In this document: positions 1 to 11,200 of the stretch, piece after piece
Position numbering within the stretch: the first letter of the stretch is position 1
How the letters are laid out: every line of letters starts with the position of its first letter
Source: Bimuria novae-zelandiae CBS 107.79
Lineage: Eukaryota > Ascomycota > Dothideomycetes > Pleosporales > Didymosphaeriaceae
DNA length: 64,000 nt
Direction of reading: 5' to 3'
Assembly (NCBI GenBank): GCA_010015655.1
Contig: ML976668.1
Coordinates: forward strand, 959,516-1,023,515
Translations under genes and position numbers: made by a program
Notes under the pieces: model-generated
The model's database searches: none
Told to the model about the DNA's origin: nothing
What the model saw: the letters and a program-made list of their open reading frames with translations, nothing else

Positions 1-2255
1 GAAGAGGATTGGCTGCGGAGGAGGAGTTCAGGCAGCAGGCAGGCAGGCAGTACAATGCACCCGCGAGATTTTGGACCTCCCTGGCCCAAGCCCGCGGTTT
101 GGGGCACGACTCTATTGATTAGCGCGCCTTATCGCCGTCGACGCACAGGGCGGCTCTGCTGCACGGCGAAGATTAGGAAAAGAACACGGCGGGATGGCGC
201 GTCGTTAGCCGACGCCATCTAGATGACAGCGGCAGCCCTCGGGCCGCGGTGCTGTCGCTCCAATTACTACATTACGTACATTGCAACAAAGCAAGCATGA
301 ACTCCAAGGCTTGCAATCCACCTGGTGGCCGCAGACGGCAGGCACGACCCTGAGTCCGCCGCGATTGCCCTAAGCGGAGGAGACGCTGTCCGAAAAGGGA
401 TGCTCTCTGACCAACGCGGCAGGGGCTAGCAGGCCGCATCAAACCCGCCCGCCCACACCACACCCCGCCGAGGCCATGCCCCAATATAAATAGATATATC
501 AGATGGACGACGTCCGGGATGGAGATGCGCTTCTGCCAGGGCACGAATAGGGGCATGTGCGACCTCAACAGCTTCTGGCATCTGTCACTGGCCCGTCGAA
601 GCGACACAATTGTCACACGCATATGCGACCGAGCGCAGCCAAGTGAACGATGCCGCGCGACAGACTCGGACTGTCCAGTTCCCCTGCCGATCGACGTGTT
701 GGCCGCAGGGGGTTGGTTGGTGGCCCTGAGTGCAATTGTGGACTGCGTGAATATCGATTTCTTCTTGAGACAGGTCTCCCCGACGACCCTCCAGCTATCA
801 AGCCGGCATCGTGGCTCATCATGGCGATCGCCGCCACCAGGAACAAAGAATTTCCGCTCTGATTTGAGTCCAATGATCGCCCGCCTCATTTCATCTCGCG
901 AACACCAGCCAAGAATCTTCGAGACCCTCAACCCGTTCGTTCATCACGGCTGCTGTGATTGAGGCTGGCTAAGACAGGCTCGCTGGAGCACGGGTCCGTT
1001 TTTTTTTTTTATCTGGGGACATCCTGGTCCTCTCGATCTCCTTCGCGTATCCTCCAATCGCTGACCGCGTCCCTCATTCTACTACCGGGCCACTCCTTGT
1101 TGCCTGAGGTGCTCTCAACGCCGTCTGCACTGCTACCAAAACACTATTCTCCCAATCTACCGAATTGCCATGATTCACGGTCATCGAGAAACCCCGTATC
1201 AACGACCATCTCCACGTTCGTCGCCCCCAGCTGACTGCAGGAACAGAGTTAATCTACTCGCTGATTACGCAATTAATCTTCCGCCTGCGACTGCAGTTTC
1301 GTACCGTACATACATACATATGTACCTACCTGCACCTAAGACAGCAAAGTGAGCTAATCGCGGGCCGGACCTACCATCGGTATCCCAGTGATCCAAAAAC
1401 AACTACCGCGACCCTTCTAGAAAATCTCCTCGACGAGCTAACCAAGTGCTTGTTTCCGGCAGCGCCCAACCATCGGAGGGTCCTCCGAAATATTGTAATC
1501 ACTGTGCCGCTGCCCGGGTTCGCGGTCCGCAGCGAACAGGCCCGTCCCAGCATGCAGGTACGCAGTATTGAGGCATAAATGCGGTGCAGCCTATACAAAG
1601 GGAAACCTGGCGCCAGCACGTACATAGATCAACTTTTGTGGGTGTATTGGTGTTTCAGGTATAAAAGCTGTTCAGGTAAACAAGAGGATCCTGGGGATTT
1701 TAACTTTCGGCTACATATATATGGCGATTGTGGCTGACGGAAGAAATTTAGCCACGCACGCGACGGTCTGGATTGAACGGCGTCGTGTGCTTGGAAATGT
1801 CCGGTATCGTTGCGTTCGATTTAATTTTCGAATACTTCTGGCAACGCGGCGGACGGAAAAATTTTGCCACGCGACGGTCTGGATGGAAGCTTGAACAACG
1901 GCGGCTTGAAAATGCCCGTAGCTCTGCAGATGCCCCTAGCTTCGAATGTTTACCAAGAACTCCATAGCTCCGATGTTCTGTTGCGTCAATATACAGAGGT
2001 CGTGATAGATCTCTACGGAAACAGGGACACACAAACATCTTCTATCACAAGCCTGTAATTTCCCCCAGGGCGATTAGATCTGGACATAATACCCAATGTA
2101 CTACTTGCATAGAGTCGTATATAAAATATACATTGTTGTCTATGTGCGTTGCTGTCCGCAGACCAGATCTGTATAGGGTACTACATAAAATGGAGGTTTC
2201 TAACCCAGCGTATACGAAAACAACGAACGTGAATTTTATTGCTTTATAATTAAAG
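1..2255. other. Left flank, no recognisable gene
   Basis: GC-balanced sequence with several overlapping open frames on both strands (for example 272-931 minus and 519-962 plus). None shows a family motif I recognise, and overlapping frames on opposite strands argue that most are chance. Pyrimidine-rich stretches (around 1000-1140) and ATAAATA near 485 look like promoter or untranslated sequence. A 15-base string occurs twice, at 1759-1773 and 1870-1884. A short GGCA tandem lies at 33-50 and CATA repeats near 1310-1325. It could hold the untranslated leader of a gene outside the window. Confidence 0.5.
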
Positions 2256-3135
2256 TGTTAGGATCTGTAATTAGCACCATACGGCTAGGCCCCAGGGCGC
2301 CTACGGTTTTATGGTGATCAATGGTGGCACAGTACAAGGGAGTCACGTGCCTGCTCAACGAGCTCGACTCGAGTAGATCGAGTAGGCCAAGTATATGGGA
2401 ACTCGACGATGAACTGTTATCTTTATATTTAACCTATTTATTAATCTATTATTTAGATTTAACTTAGGCTCTTATTGATTTAATATTTTATAACTTTAAT
2501 ACTATCGTCCCTATTAAGAAGTATAAGCTATTAATACTTCTTTCCTGCCTTATAGTACTCCTGCCTGAGAACTAACCCTATATACTATAGGACTAGTTAC
2601 TCCTTAGGGTTTTAATAGGGCTCTAAAACTATTACTATAAATAATTATGTATAAGTCTTTGTTAAGTCCCTACGGGTAGCTAGTCCGAAATGGGGTTAAG
2701 GTTGGTTCTCTAGCAGGAGCGATGTCGAAACGGGAAAGAGTGTATTAATAGCTTGCGCTTATTAATAGGGTGTTGGTATTAAAGTAAGGTGCGTCACAAT
2801 TAAATCAACAAGAGCCTGAGTGAATCCAAACGATAGATTAATAAACAGGTTAAATACGAGATGGAAGAGTCCATCCTTATGTTCCTATATACTTAGCATG
2901 CTCGACTTGCTCGCTTCGAGCATGTCGAGCGCAGCCTTAGCTTTCTGTATATGCTTAACTTGCTCGCTTCGAGCATGTCGAGCGCAGCCTTAGCTTTCTG
3001 CATATGCTCGACTTGCTCGATTCGAGCGCTTCGAGCAGTCACGTGACCTGCCCATTGCTGTGCCACCATTGGCTCCCATAAGACCTTGGCCGTCTCAGAA
3101 TGTTAGCCTGGTGATGCTAAATACAGATCCTAACA
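2256..3135. repeat. LTR-like repeat (family A), long copy
   Basis: It begins TGTTAGGATCTG and ends with the exact inverse CAGATCCTAACA, so the ends form a 12-bp or longer inverted repeat with TG...CA termini as in an LTR. A related truncated copy is at 46799-47147 and shares the 3' half. The interior is AT-rich from about 2400 to 2870 and holds a 53-bp tandem repeat (about 2896-3020) rich in CTCGA/TCGAG palindromes next to a CACGTGA motif. No target duplication is visible; the right edge lies only 4 bases from the LTR of element D. It could be a solo LTR or a non-autonomous palindrome-ended element. Confidence 0.65.
2896..3030. repeat. 53-bp tandem repeat inside family A LTR
   Basis: Units start near 2905, 2958 and 3011 (anchor ACTTGCTCG), giving a period of 53 bases for about 2.5 copies. 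Each contains CTTGCTCGCTTCGAGCATG-type palindromic blocks. The second family A copy has a different palindrome cluster at the same place (about 46990-47030), so this part of the LTR turns over quickly. Confidence 0.75.
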
Positions 3136-3139
3136 GTCT

Positions 3140-3599
3140 TGTTATAAGACGCTCACACCTTGTTCCGATCTGGGTTAGGGTAGTAAGGTATTATAGTACT
3201 TTATAAATTATTTAGTAGTATAAGTTAATGCGACACTTAGCGCGTGGCTAAATAATTTAATTTTATAATAAATAAAATAACTATTAGTCTATATAAGAGA
3301 ACGTACTTGTACAGAAGATATGTAAGTTAACTATAAAGAGTGTATAAAGGAAATCTGTCCTGTATATATATATCCTCCTTGTCCTATAGAAATCCCACGA
3401 TATCCTATACCCGAGCCTCATGGGATCTCATGGGATATCTTGGGACGTTACGTGACCGTGGTCACGTAGTCCTATAATGTCCTATAGTCTTGGCGTCTGA
3501 GACAGCCTGGGACGTTACGTAATCCTTAGGTGGGGCCCGAGTGCCGTTATAAGGCCCGTTATCCCACTATTAACTTCTAGACTGTAACACTATCCTTCT
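3140..3599 (-). repeat. 3' LTR of Ty3 chromovirus D
   Basis: Read on the minus strand it starts TGTTACAGTC and ends CTTATAACA. Its last half is clearly homologous to the LTRs of element G (25660-26136 and 34441-34973): the shared end contains ATCGGAACAAGGTGTGAG and a CCTTACTACCCTAACCC-like block. A purine-rich tract lies directly outside it at 3600-3616 (minus strand GAGGAAGGAGAAGGATAG), which is the expected polypurine primer next to a 3' LTR. The partner 5' LTR is not in the window. Confidence 0.8.
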
Positions 3600-3699
3600 C
3601 CTTCCTCTACATGTCCTTATACAGTAGCTAATGTCCTCTTAAAGTACCCTTTATTATTATTTTATTAGAGATTAAATAAACTTAATTAGTTAAATTACT

Positions 3700-4062
3700 A
3701 TAGTATCTTGCTAGTACTACGCGAAGAAGGGCTTAACCTATAAATTTTTTTTTAAAACGTAGTATAGTAACTACTATAAGAATAGCGTTATAAAGTATAA
3801 GTTATTAAAATCTATAGTTCTAAACTTTTCTTAAATTAATTTTAAGATAGATAGGCTTAAGCGCCTAGAAAAGGTAGTAGTAGTTAAAGAAAAAATAGCT
3901 ATAGTAGCCCTTTAGGCTACTTATACTAAAAGGAAAAAGTTACTAAAGTAAAAGTATTTACTTAAGAAGCGTAAGGGGAAGCTCCTTACTAACTTAATAA
4001 AATTTATTAAGGAGATTAAGCGTTTTAAGAGGCTAAAAGCGTTAGGCTAGAATATTATTTAA
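3700..4062 (+). pseudogene. Antisense Cys-cluster/basic coiled-coil ORF of element D
   Basis: On the plus strand, opposite to pol of D and between the 3' LTR and the chromodomain, one frame reads KKGLTY...Y..Y...KY followed by a long Lys/Arg/Glu-rich stretch (DRLKRLEKVVVVKEKIA, then KYLLKKRKGKLL), interrupted by several TAA/TAG. The layout matches the antisense frame of element G at 31712-32080: a KKGL anchor, then Cys (here Tyr, as expected from TGY to TAY changes), then a basic helix. The start is not preserved. Function is unknown; a short zinc-cluster plus coiled coil is only inferred from the G copy. Confidence 0.55.
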
Positions 4063-7000
4063 CTAAAGGGAGGTCTTATACCTAGTACTATTACTTTAAA
4101 TTAGGCTATCTTTCCCCCCCCCTTTTAATTTTAATAACTTTAAACTTTTAGTCTTAGCTTTTTTAGATACTCCTAGTAGAACTTCTTTAAGACCTTTTTA
4201 TAGTTAGTAAAGTTCCTTCCTAGTTCTTATATATTATAGCTCTCTAGCTATCCTTCTTATTTTACTAGGTACTTATACTAACGTCTTATTTTTTATAAAT
4301 TTTTAATTACTTTAACTTTATACTTTTTATCCTTAAGTTTTAGATGCATTCTAGTTTAGCGTCTAGTAGTACTAGTTTTAATAATAATTTATAGAAGACT
4401 AGGTGTATACGCGTATTTATAAGTAACTATAGTTTAAAATTTACTAGTTTTTTAACTTCTTAAACCTTAAATAGTCCTTTATAAAGATTATCTAATTTTT
4501 TACTTAGTTTTATTGTCTTAAAATATTTTTATAAAAGAAGAACTTTATTTCCCTCCTTAAAAGTTAGTTCCTTAACTCTTTTCTTATTTACTTATTTTAC
4601 TATTTACTTATTACGTCGTGCGATATTTCTACGTAGCGTTTTATATAGATTTTGCATAAGTTTGGCTTTATTAGCTGCGTTTTTCGCAATGCTTTAGATG
4701 TCTAACAGATCCTAGTAAGTTGTTAGCTCATATCTATGATTGGCGTAGTATGGCGAGTACCCTGTAGTCGCTAATCTTGCGCTATTATACGCTAGCTAGG
4801 CTATTAGTAATAGCTTAACCTAATTATTTTAAAGCTTATTTATATATATCTAGAGGTATTATTCTAACGTCTAATTTATTCGCTTAGTTTAGCTATCTAT
4901 TTTAAGATAAAAACTTATTATAAGCTTATGCTTAATCTCTAATTTAGCTATAAACGTGATCTAATATAATAATATAAATATTCTAGCCTTATCTGTAATA
5001 AACTTATTTAGTTATTTAACTTAAAATATTAGTTCTTATTCTACTATATAGACTAATTCTTTTATTAATATAGCTTCCCTAATTAGCATAAACCTTAATT
5101 CCTTAGTAAGTTAGTAAATTATAACTAAAATTAAGTTATAGGGATCCTTATTCCCTAGTGCTAATAATATTAGTAGTTTTATAATAAAGTCTATAGCTAC
5201 TCTAGACTATAGTCTTAGGGGCGATTATAATAACTATAAAAGACTATAGGGCTTATATCTTTTAGGCTTATTCTTATAACAGGCTAAATAGTTACCTAAT
5301 ACTTTTTATACTACCTAATATAGCCTAAAAATAGTATATTTATTTATAATCTAGCGTGTTATTTTAGTAATCCTTAGGTGTCCTTAGTTCTTATTTTTAT
5401 ATAGCTTCTTAATTAGTAGCGGAGCTACTTACTTACTAATTAAGATATAGTTTTAATAGTTTTATATTATTAATCTTGTGGCTTCGTGGAGGTCGTACGC
5501 TTAATAATCCTTATCTATAAGTCTTTTATAGTCCTATATCCGATCTATAACTAGTCTATAATAGGTTAGGTCTATGCGTCGCACTTCTAGTGCTAGCGTA
5601 AGCTATATCTTATTATAGCAAAGAGTTCTGTCTTTCGCGTAGGTTAAGATTGCGATATAGTTACCTCTATTATCTTTTTTATAAGGTCTAACTATTTACT
5701 AAGTATATCTATCGCAGCGTTTACGTTTCCTAGCAAGTGTATAATATAGATGTTAAATTCTACTATCTATTTAGACTATCTAGCCTATTACTAATTAAGT
5801 TTTTTAGTCGTTATAAAGCGCGTAAGATTAAGATAATTAAAAAATACTTTTATTTAGTACTTAGCTCCTTTAAGCTACGCTTCTTATTACTTAAAATAGT
5901 TAATAATTACTAGTAGTTCTTTATTATAAATCTTATAGTTAAGCTCTACTCCCGAAAGCTTTCTTACGTAATAGAAGACTAGTCTTTATTTTTTATTATT
6001 ATATTTTTATAGTAGTATAGCTTCTAGCGCATAATCTAATGCGTCCGTATAAATACAATATTGCTACTTTAGGTTATATATCTATAGTAGGGATGCTATT
6101 AAGAATAGGCGCTTTAGCTATTTAAAAGCCTTTTCCTTTACTTTTTATAGAGGTCGCTATTTTCTTATCTTCGTGAGTTCTATTAGTAGAGTAGTAACCT
6201 TAAAATAGTTCTTAATAAACTTATAATAAAAGTTAGTAAAGCCTAAAAAGGATTAGATATCCTTTACTAATTTTAATAGTAATTATTCTTCTATTATCGT
6301 GACTTTTTTTTAGGTCTATTTAAATACCTTCCCGGGATATTATAAATCCTAGATATTCTATCTTAGTAACGTAGAATTTACATTTCTTAGAGTGTAAGAG
6401 TAATTAATACGTCTATAACTTTTATAATACTTTATAGATATGTTCTTTGTGCTCTTCTAGGGTTCTATTTAAATATATTAGTATATTATTAAGATATGCT
6501 GTGCAGAATACATCTAGGTATTTATATAATACTTAATTTATTAACTCTTAGAAGGTTGCTAGGGCATTTATTAGTCCTATTAGTATACCTATATACTTAA
6601 AGAGGCTATATCGCGTGCGGAAAGCTATTTTCTATTTATAACTTTTTATAATTTAAATCTTATAAAACCTATCTTAGATATTAAATTTCGTAAACTACTT
6701 AGCTCCTTAGAGTCGATCTATAAGTTCCGTTATTAAGGGTAACGGATAGCGGTTTTTAATAGTTATAGTGTTTAGCTATTTATAATTCATATAAAGTTCT
6801 AGCCTGCTATCTTTCTTACGAATAAAGAGTATAAGGAAGGCTATAAGACTCTAACTAGATTTTTACTTCCCTAAGCGCAAATTCTTTTATATTAGCTTTT
6901 TTAATTCCTTTTCTTACTTATAGGTAAGGGGCCTTAAGCGCTCTAGCTATAGCTTAGCTCCCTTTACTAGTAGTGGCTCGTAATCCTACTTCCTATGTTT

Positions 7001-7832
7001 AGGTAGGATAGTCTTGTTATATTTCTTAAATAGGTTTATAAATTCCTTATATTTTTCTAGTAGACCTAGGTTGTTAGGAACTATTTTAGCTTCTTAGACT
7101 TATATATAGTGCACTCTTCCTAGGTATTACTTTAAAATCCTATTTATTTTATATACTAATATTTCTTATATCTTAGATAGTTAGTTCTTCTTTTTTATTT
7201 AAAATTTCTAAAGAGTTTCCCTTCTGCTAGGACTTACTAGAACTACTAATAGTGGATTTTAGAGAAGAATTGTTTGTTTAATTTAGTCTATTCGTAGATT
7301 ATATTATTTTAGCTATCTATATTTAATAATAGCTTTAATGTCTCCTATCTCCGCGATAGTAAAGACGAGTTAGCTTTTTAGACCTTTTATATTAACTTAT
7401 ACTAGCGCTGTCTCGAGGTGTAGCTAACCGTTTGTCACGAGTCGTAGGTCGAGGGCCCTCGACGGCCCTAGTCCGCTCTAGACCAGCGCTATCCGGGCCT
7501 TCCGCCTATCTACTTCCCTCGCCGCAGCCCTTCTCTTCCCTCTCTAAGGGATCGCCTTAGTACTATGGATAGACTGAGTCGCCCGTAGTCAGGGCGCTTT
7601 TTACACCGTTACTATATTCTTATAATTAGGTCCTATTTATAAGTCCTATTTATAATAGTATTCTCTTATTATAATATAGTATATTATATTTTTTTAATTA
7701 CTTATAGGGCGATTAGACACGCGTCTGCCCCTAAGTTAATAAGTACTATAATATAATACCTATGTACTATAATATTTTTAATTAAGCGTCTCTTAACTTA
7801 GCGAGTATCCACTTAATAAGCTATTATAATTA
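4063..7832 (-). pseudogene. Gag-pol remnant of chromovirus D (protease to chromodomain)
   Basis: The minus strand translates, with many stops, to a Ty3 reverse transcriptase: [36 protein letters not shown] and a YLNN block near 6480-6497 where active elements have YLDD. Both catalytic aspartates are therefore asparagine, each explained by G-to-A. Further left the chromodomain reads YKYLVK*EG*LESYNI*E (about 4190-4300), where the stops sit at expected tryptophans. The protein cannot be made. A 173-bp solo LTR interrupts the protease-RT linker at 7433-7605. Confidence 0.85.
7433..7605. mobile_element. Solo LTR inserted in element D
   Basis: A GC-richer 173-bp block starts TGTCACGAG and ends TTTTTACA and is flanked on both sides by CCGTT (7428-7432 and 7606-7610). 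The sequence on each side rejoins perfectly against element G (28335-28390), proving an insertion. TG...CA ends plus a 5-bp target duplication indicate an LTR left after LTR-LTR recombination. Unlike its host element it has few RIP-type changes. I do not recognise the family. Confidence 0.85.
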
Positions 7833-7833
7833 T

Positions 7834-8000
7834 TGTTGCAAAAGACACCTTGCTAGAGCTTTCTGCGCTAGCTAGGGTTAAGCCAAGTAGTTAAGTAGCC
7901 AAGCACGCGATCCCCTAAACCTATAAATAGCTAGGTATTATAGAGCTTCCTCTCTTTAATAGACTTTGTTTTCGAGCTCCCTAATCGTTATAACTATACG
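7834..8000 (+). repeat. Left LTR of element C (split by copia B)
   Basis: It starts TGTTGCAAAAGACACC and matches 15410-15572. Its last five bases are found after the copia B insertion (13824-13828). Confidence 0.8.
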
Positions 8001-8242
8001 TGTTGATACGGCAATAGGCTGTTGGATCAAGACTTCGTTGCAACGATGTGGTATTGATTTGATTCTTGATTGCAGATCTATTGTGGTGGGCTATTATGAG
8101 AAGTATTTATCGAGCGTGGTTTGTCCCCTGCTAGCCTAATTAGGACTAGCGTAATAAACCACAGGCAAACTGCGCAACAAACTATAGGCAAACTATATAG
8201 TAGTGAAAGCTGTAGTAGTGTTGCGCAGATTTAAAGCCAACA
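8001..8242 (-). repeat. 3' LTR of copia B
   Basis: Starts TGTTGATACGG and ends GCCAACA; nearly identical to 13577-13818 and less mutated at its end. Confidence 0.85.
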
Positions 8243-8259
8243 CTGGCTATCTTTTCTTT

Positions 8260-11200
8260 TATGCTACATGTGGCTAGTTCAGCCTAGAACGCTTAAATCT
8301 GCAATAAAACACAATCTGTAATAGTTACTAGTTTTTAACCGGACTAGCGCTAGTGCGCGTCCTCTTAGTGCCTATCTTGCTACTCCTTTTATAGACTTAC
8401 TACTTCTTACTATCGTGATTGTACTCTAGGGTGTTAACTTTAGTACGATTAACCCAGCCTTGCACGCGAAGCTTAAGCTAGTTATAGTTAATAAAATGCT
8501 TTATAGCTAAGTTAGAGCTAGTCTTAGTTATTAAGTCTACTAGATTGTCACGTCTATTAATCTAGCGGATATCCATAAGATTATTGCGCTTATAGGCCTT
8601 ACGTAGAGCTATAATATTAATTATAAGGCGCTTCTCCTTAGTAGTGCTAAGCTTAATAAGGTAATTATATAAGGAGCGTAAGTTAGTGCACACGACGATA
8701 GAGACATTAAGGAGGTTAAGTTACTATATAATTATGTTAATTATACTGCTAATTGTAATTATAATGTTAACTCTATAGGCTATTGTATAGATCTTAGATG
8801 CAAGGACGCTGCGAGTAACGCGCTTGCACTTAATAAATAACTAGTAAATAATATTACTAGTAAACTTAAAGTTATAATTACTATCTTTAGTCTTATTGCC
8901 GAGCGTAATCACGAAGCCTATTTATAATAATATATCCTTATTATTAGCAAATAATGCGTTAATAAAGGCGTATAGCTTTAAGTTACTTAAGTCTAGTAGG
9001 ATAAAGTTAAGGCCGCGAGTAATATTCTCCTTCTACTAGATAATGCGCTTATTTAATCTAGCAATTTCTTCTTTTATAGGCTTACTTGCTTAGGCTATGG
9101 CGGCGAGGTCAAAGCTCGCCTTAGGTTAATAAATTGTCGTAATATAAGCACCTCGAGCGTGCTATTAAATATATAATTACTTATTATTAGCTATTTCTAG
9201 CTTCTCGCCTTACTTCTTCTGGCGCAGAGTAATAGCGCGATTATTATTATTAAGCTTAATAATATAGCTATTAAAGTTAATTTGCGTGTCTAGTAAGAGA
9301 AACTACTTAGGCTTAGCCTTAAAACGCAGCTCTTAGTCCTTAAGGTCTATAAAAGCTTTATTAGACAGACTAAGCGTATTATTAGTTTACATGCTAATAA
9401 TGCTAAAGCACTTGCTATTAGCCTTACTAATAAGTAGGTATAGATTATAAGTGGATGTTACTATTTAAAGAGTCTCGGTGTGGTGTTTATTATACGTTAA
9501 CCACTAATAGGCACCTGCTTTAGCAATGCCGTATAGTAGCTTAATAATAACTATAACTATGTTTGTTGGATAACTTTCCTTAAGCTGGGCTAGTATGTTA
9601 GCTATAATAGTACGCTAAAGTGGATCATCCGATTGCGTATAGGCCTGAGTGATGTCACGGAGCCAGAGGTACATGCCTAGCTTTAATAATAATGGTGCTA
9701 GAGCGATAATCACACGCTGGCTTGCACGCTGGATAGTGGGAGACTGTGTTAGAACAAGCTTCTTATTATTATTAGTGTATTCTTAGATAATAAGATAGGA
9801 CTTCTTGTACGGGCGATTAGTAGTCTTGCTTTTAACTTTATTAACGATACGTGACTTAAAGATACAGACCTTATTATAATAGTAAGGACTATACTTCTTA
9901 AAGCGAAAGATATCTTGTGTTATAAGGGCGTTAATCTCTACCTTTATAGATACTTTAAATAGTTACTTTAGTGTTGTAATCGTGCTAACTGCTCGTAGCT
10001 TTTTAGCCAGGATAAGATTATTACGCTTACGTTAATTAAGGTTAACTATAGTAGTTATAACTTTATTAGGTTTTAGCTTATTCCTTAAGCCTTTTAGCCT
10101 ACTGCGCTTACGCTTGGGTGCGGGCTCCTCTATAATAGGAGTAAAATTATTATTAGAGCTACTATTGTCCTCGTCCTCTACGGGAGGGGTAATAATGGTT
10201 GTATCGTCTGCATAATACGGGCGCACTACGGTGATGCAAAAGGTAACTTGTTTATTATTAATTTTAACAACTATAGATTGCTTGTTAACGTGGAGGGCGA
10301 TTATTTAATATAGGCCAGACTATCCATAGTTCTCTCGCCAGACCTTAACGCTACTTAGGATAGGCAATAGTAAGATATTAATTACGTTAGGACTATTACG
10401 AGTTACAAGAGCCTTATTAACTTAGCGCTTTGCCTTAATTTTACGCACTTTAGCCATTGCTTTACGCACTATAGCGCCGCGGGCGGTAATAGATAGTGAT
10501 AGTGGTGATTTCTTTAACAGGCGAGGATATGCTCCAAAGACGAGAAGAGTTAGGACAAGTCCGTTAGGACCTGCGGTGTTATTAATAGCCTTGATAGCCA
10601 TCTGCAAGATATGTTCGAGAGCGGTTATGCGTCTAACGTCTGTAGAGATCACCCTATAAGCATGGCGGATGGGAGCATGATAGCGCTTAACCTTTGCTAA
10701 TTAAATAATATGCCTTTACTAGGACTTCCTCAACCTTAATTACAAGTAACGTGGCGTTATTAATAAACTTATTAGTAATAAAGTTCTTGCCAGCATCTGT
10801 CTTAATAACGTCGAGAGGACTAACGTATATGTCGATCTACATGGCGTAAAGGAGATCCTAAGTAGTGTTTGCCTGGATATTTAGCATAAATTAAGTAGCT
10901 TAAAAAGCTGTGGCTTTATTAACTGCGTGGAGCACTGGTTTCTAATTAATATATATTATATTAATAATAACGCATAAGTTGAAGTCCATGTTATCGCGAA
11001 TAGTGAAGCGGAAATGGCTAGGTACTTTGCTGTGGATTTAACACTAGTGACAGTACTTATTAATGCGATTAATAATGTCCTTATTAATGTCTTCATGGCC
11101 TGCTTTGCTGAGGATCTTGTGCAGTTATCCAGTAGCAGGATAGCTAAAGCGTTAGTGAAGCTGGCGCAGCTTAGTCTTAGTTAAGTAATAGATAACGGTC

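Noticed and set aside
272..962. Overlapping frames of 219 aa (minus) and 147 aa (plus)
   Set aside because: They overlap on opposite strands, show no family motif and lie in GC-rich sequence where long chance frames are expected.
2896..3030. CRISPR-like array
   Set aside because: Units are contiguous tandem copies with no variable spacers, in a eukaryotic LTR.
7433..7605. tRNA-derived SINE
   Set aside because: No A-box/B-box pair or tail; TG...CA ends and a 5-bp target duplication fit a solo LTR better.
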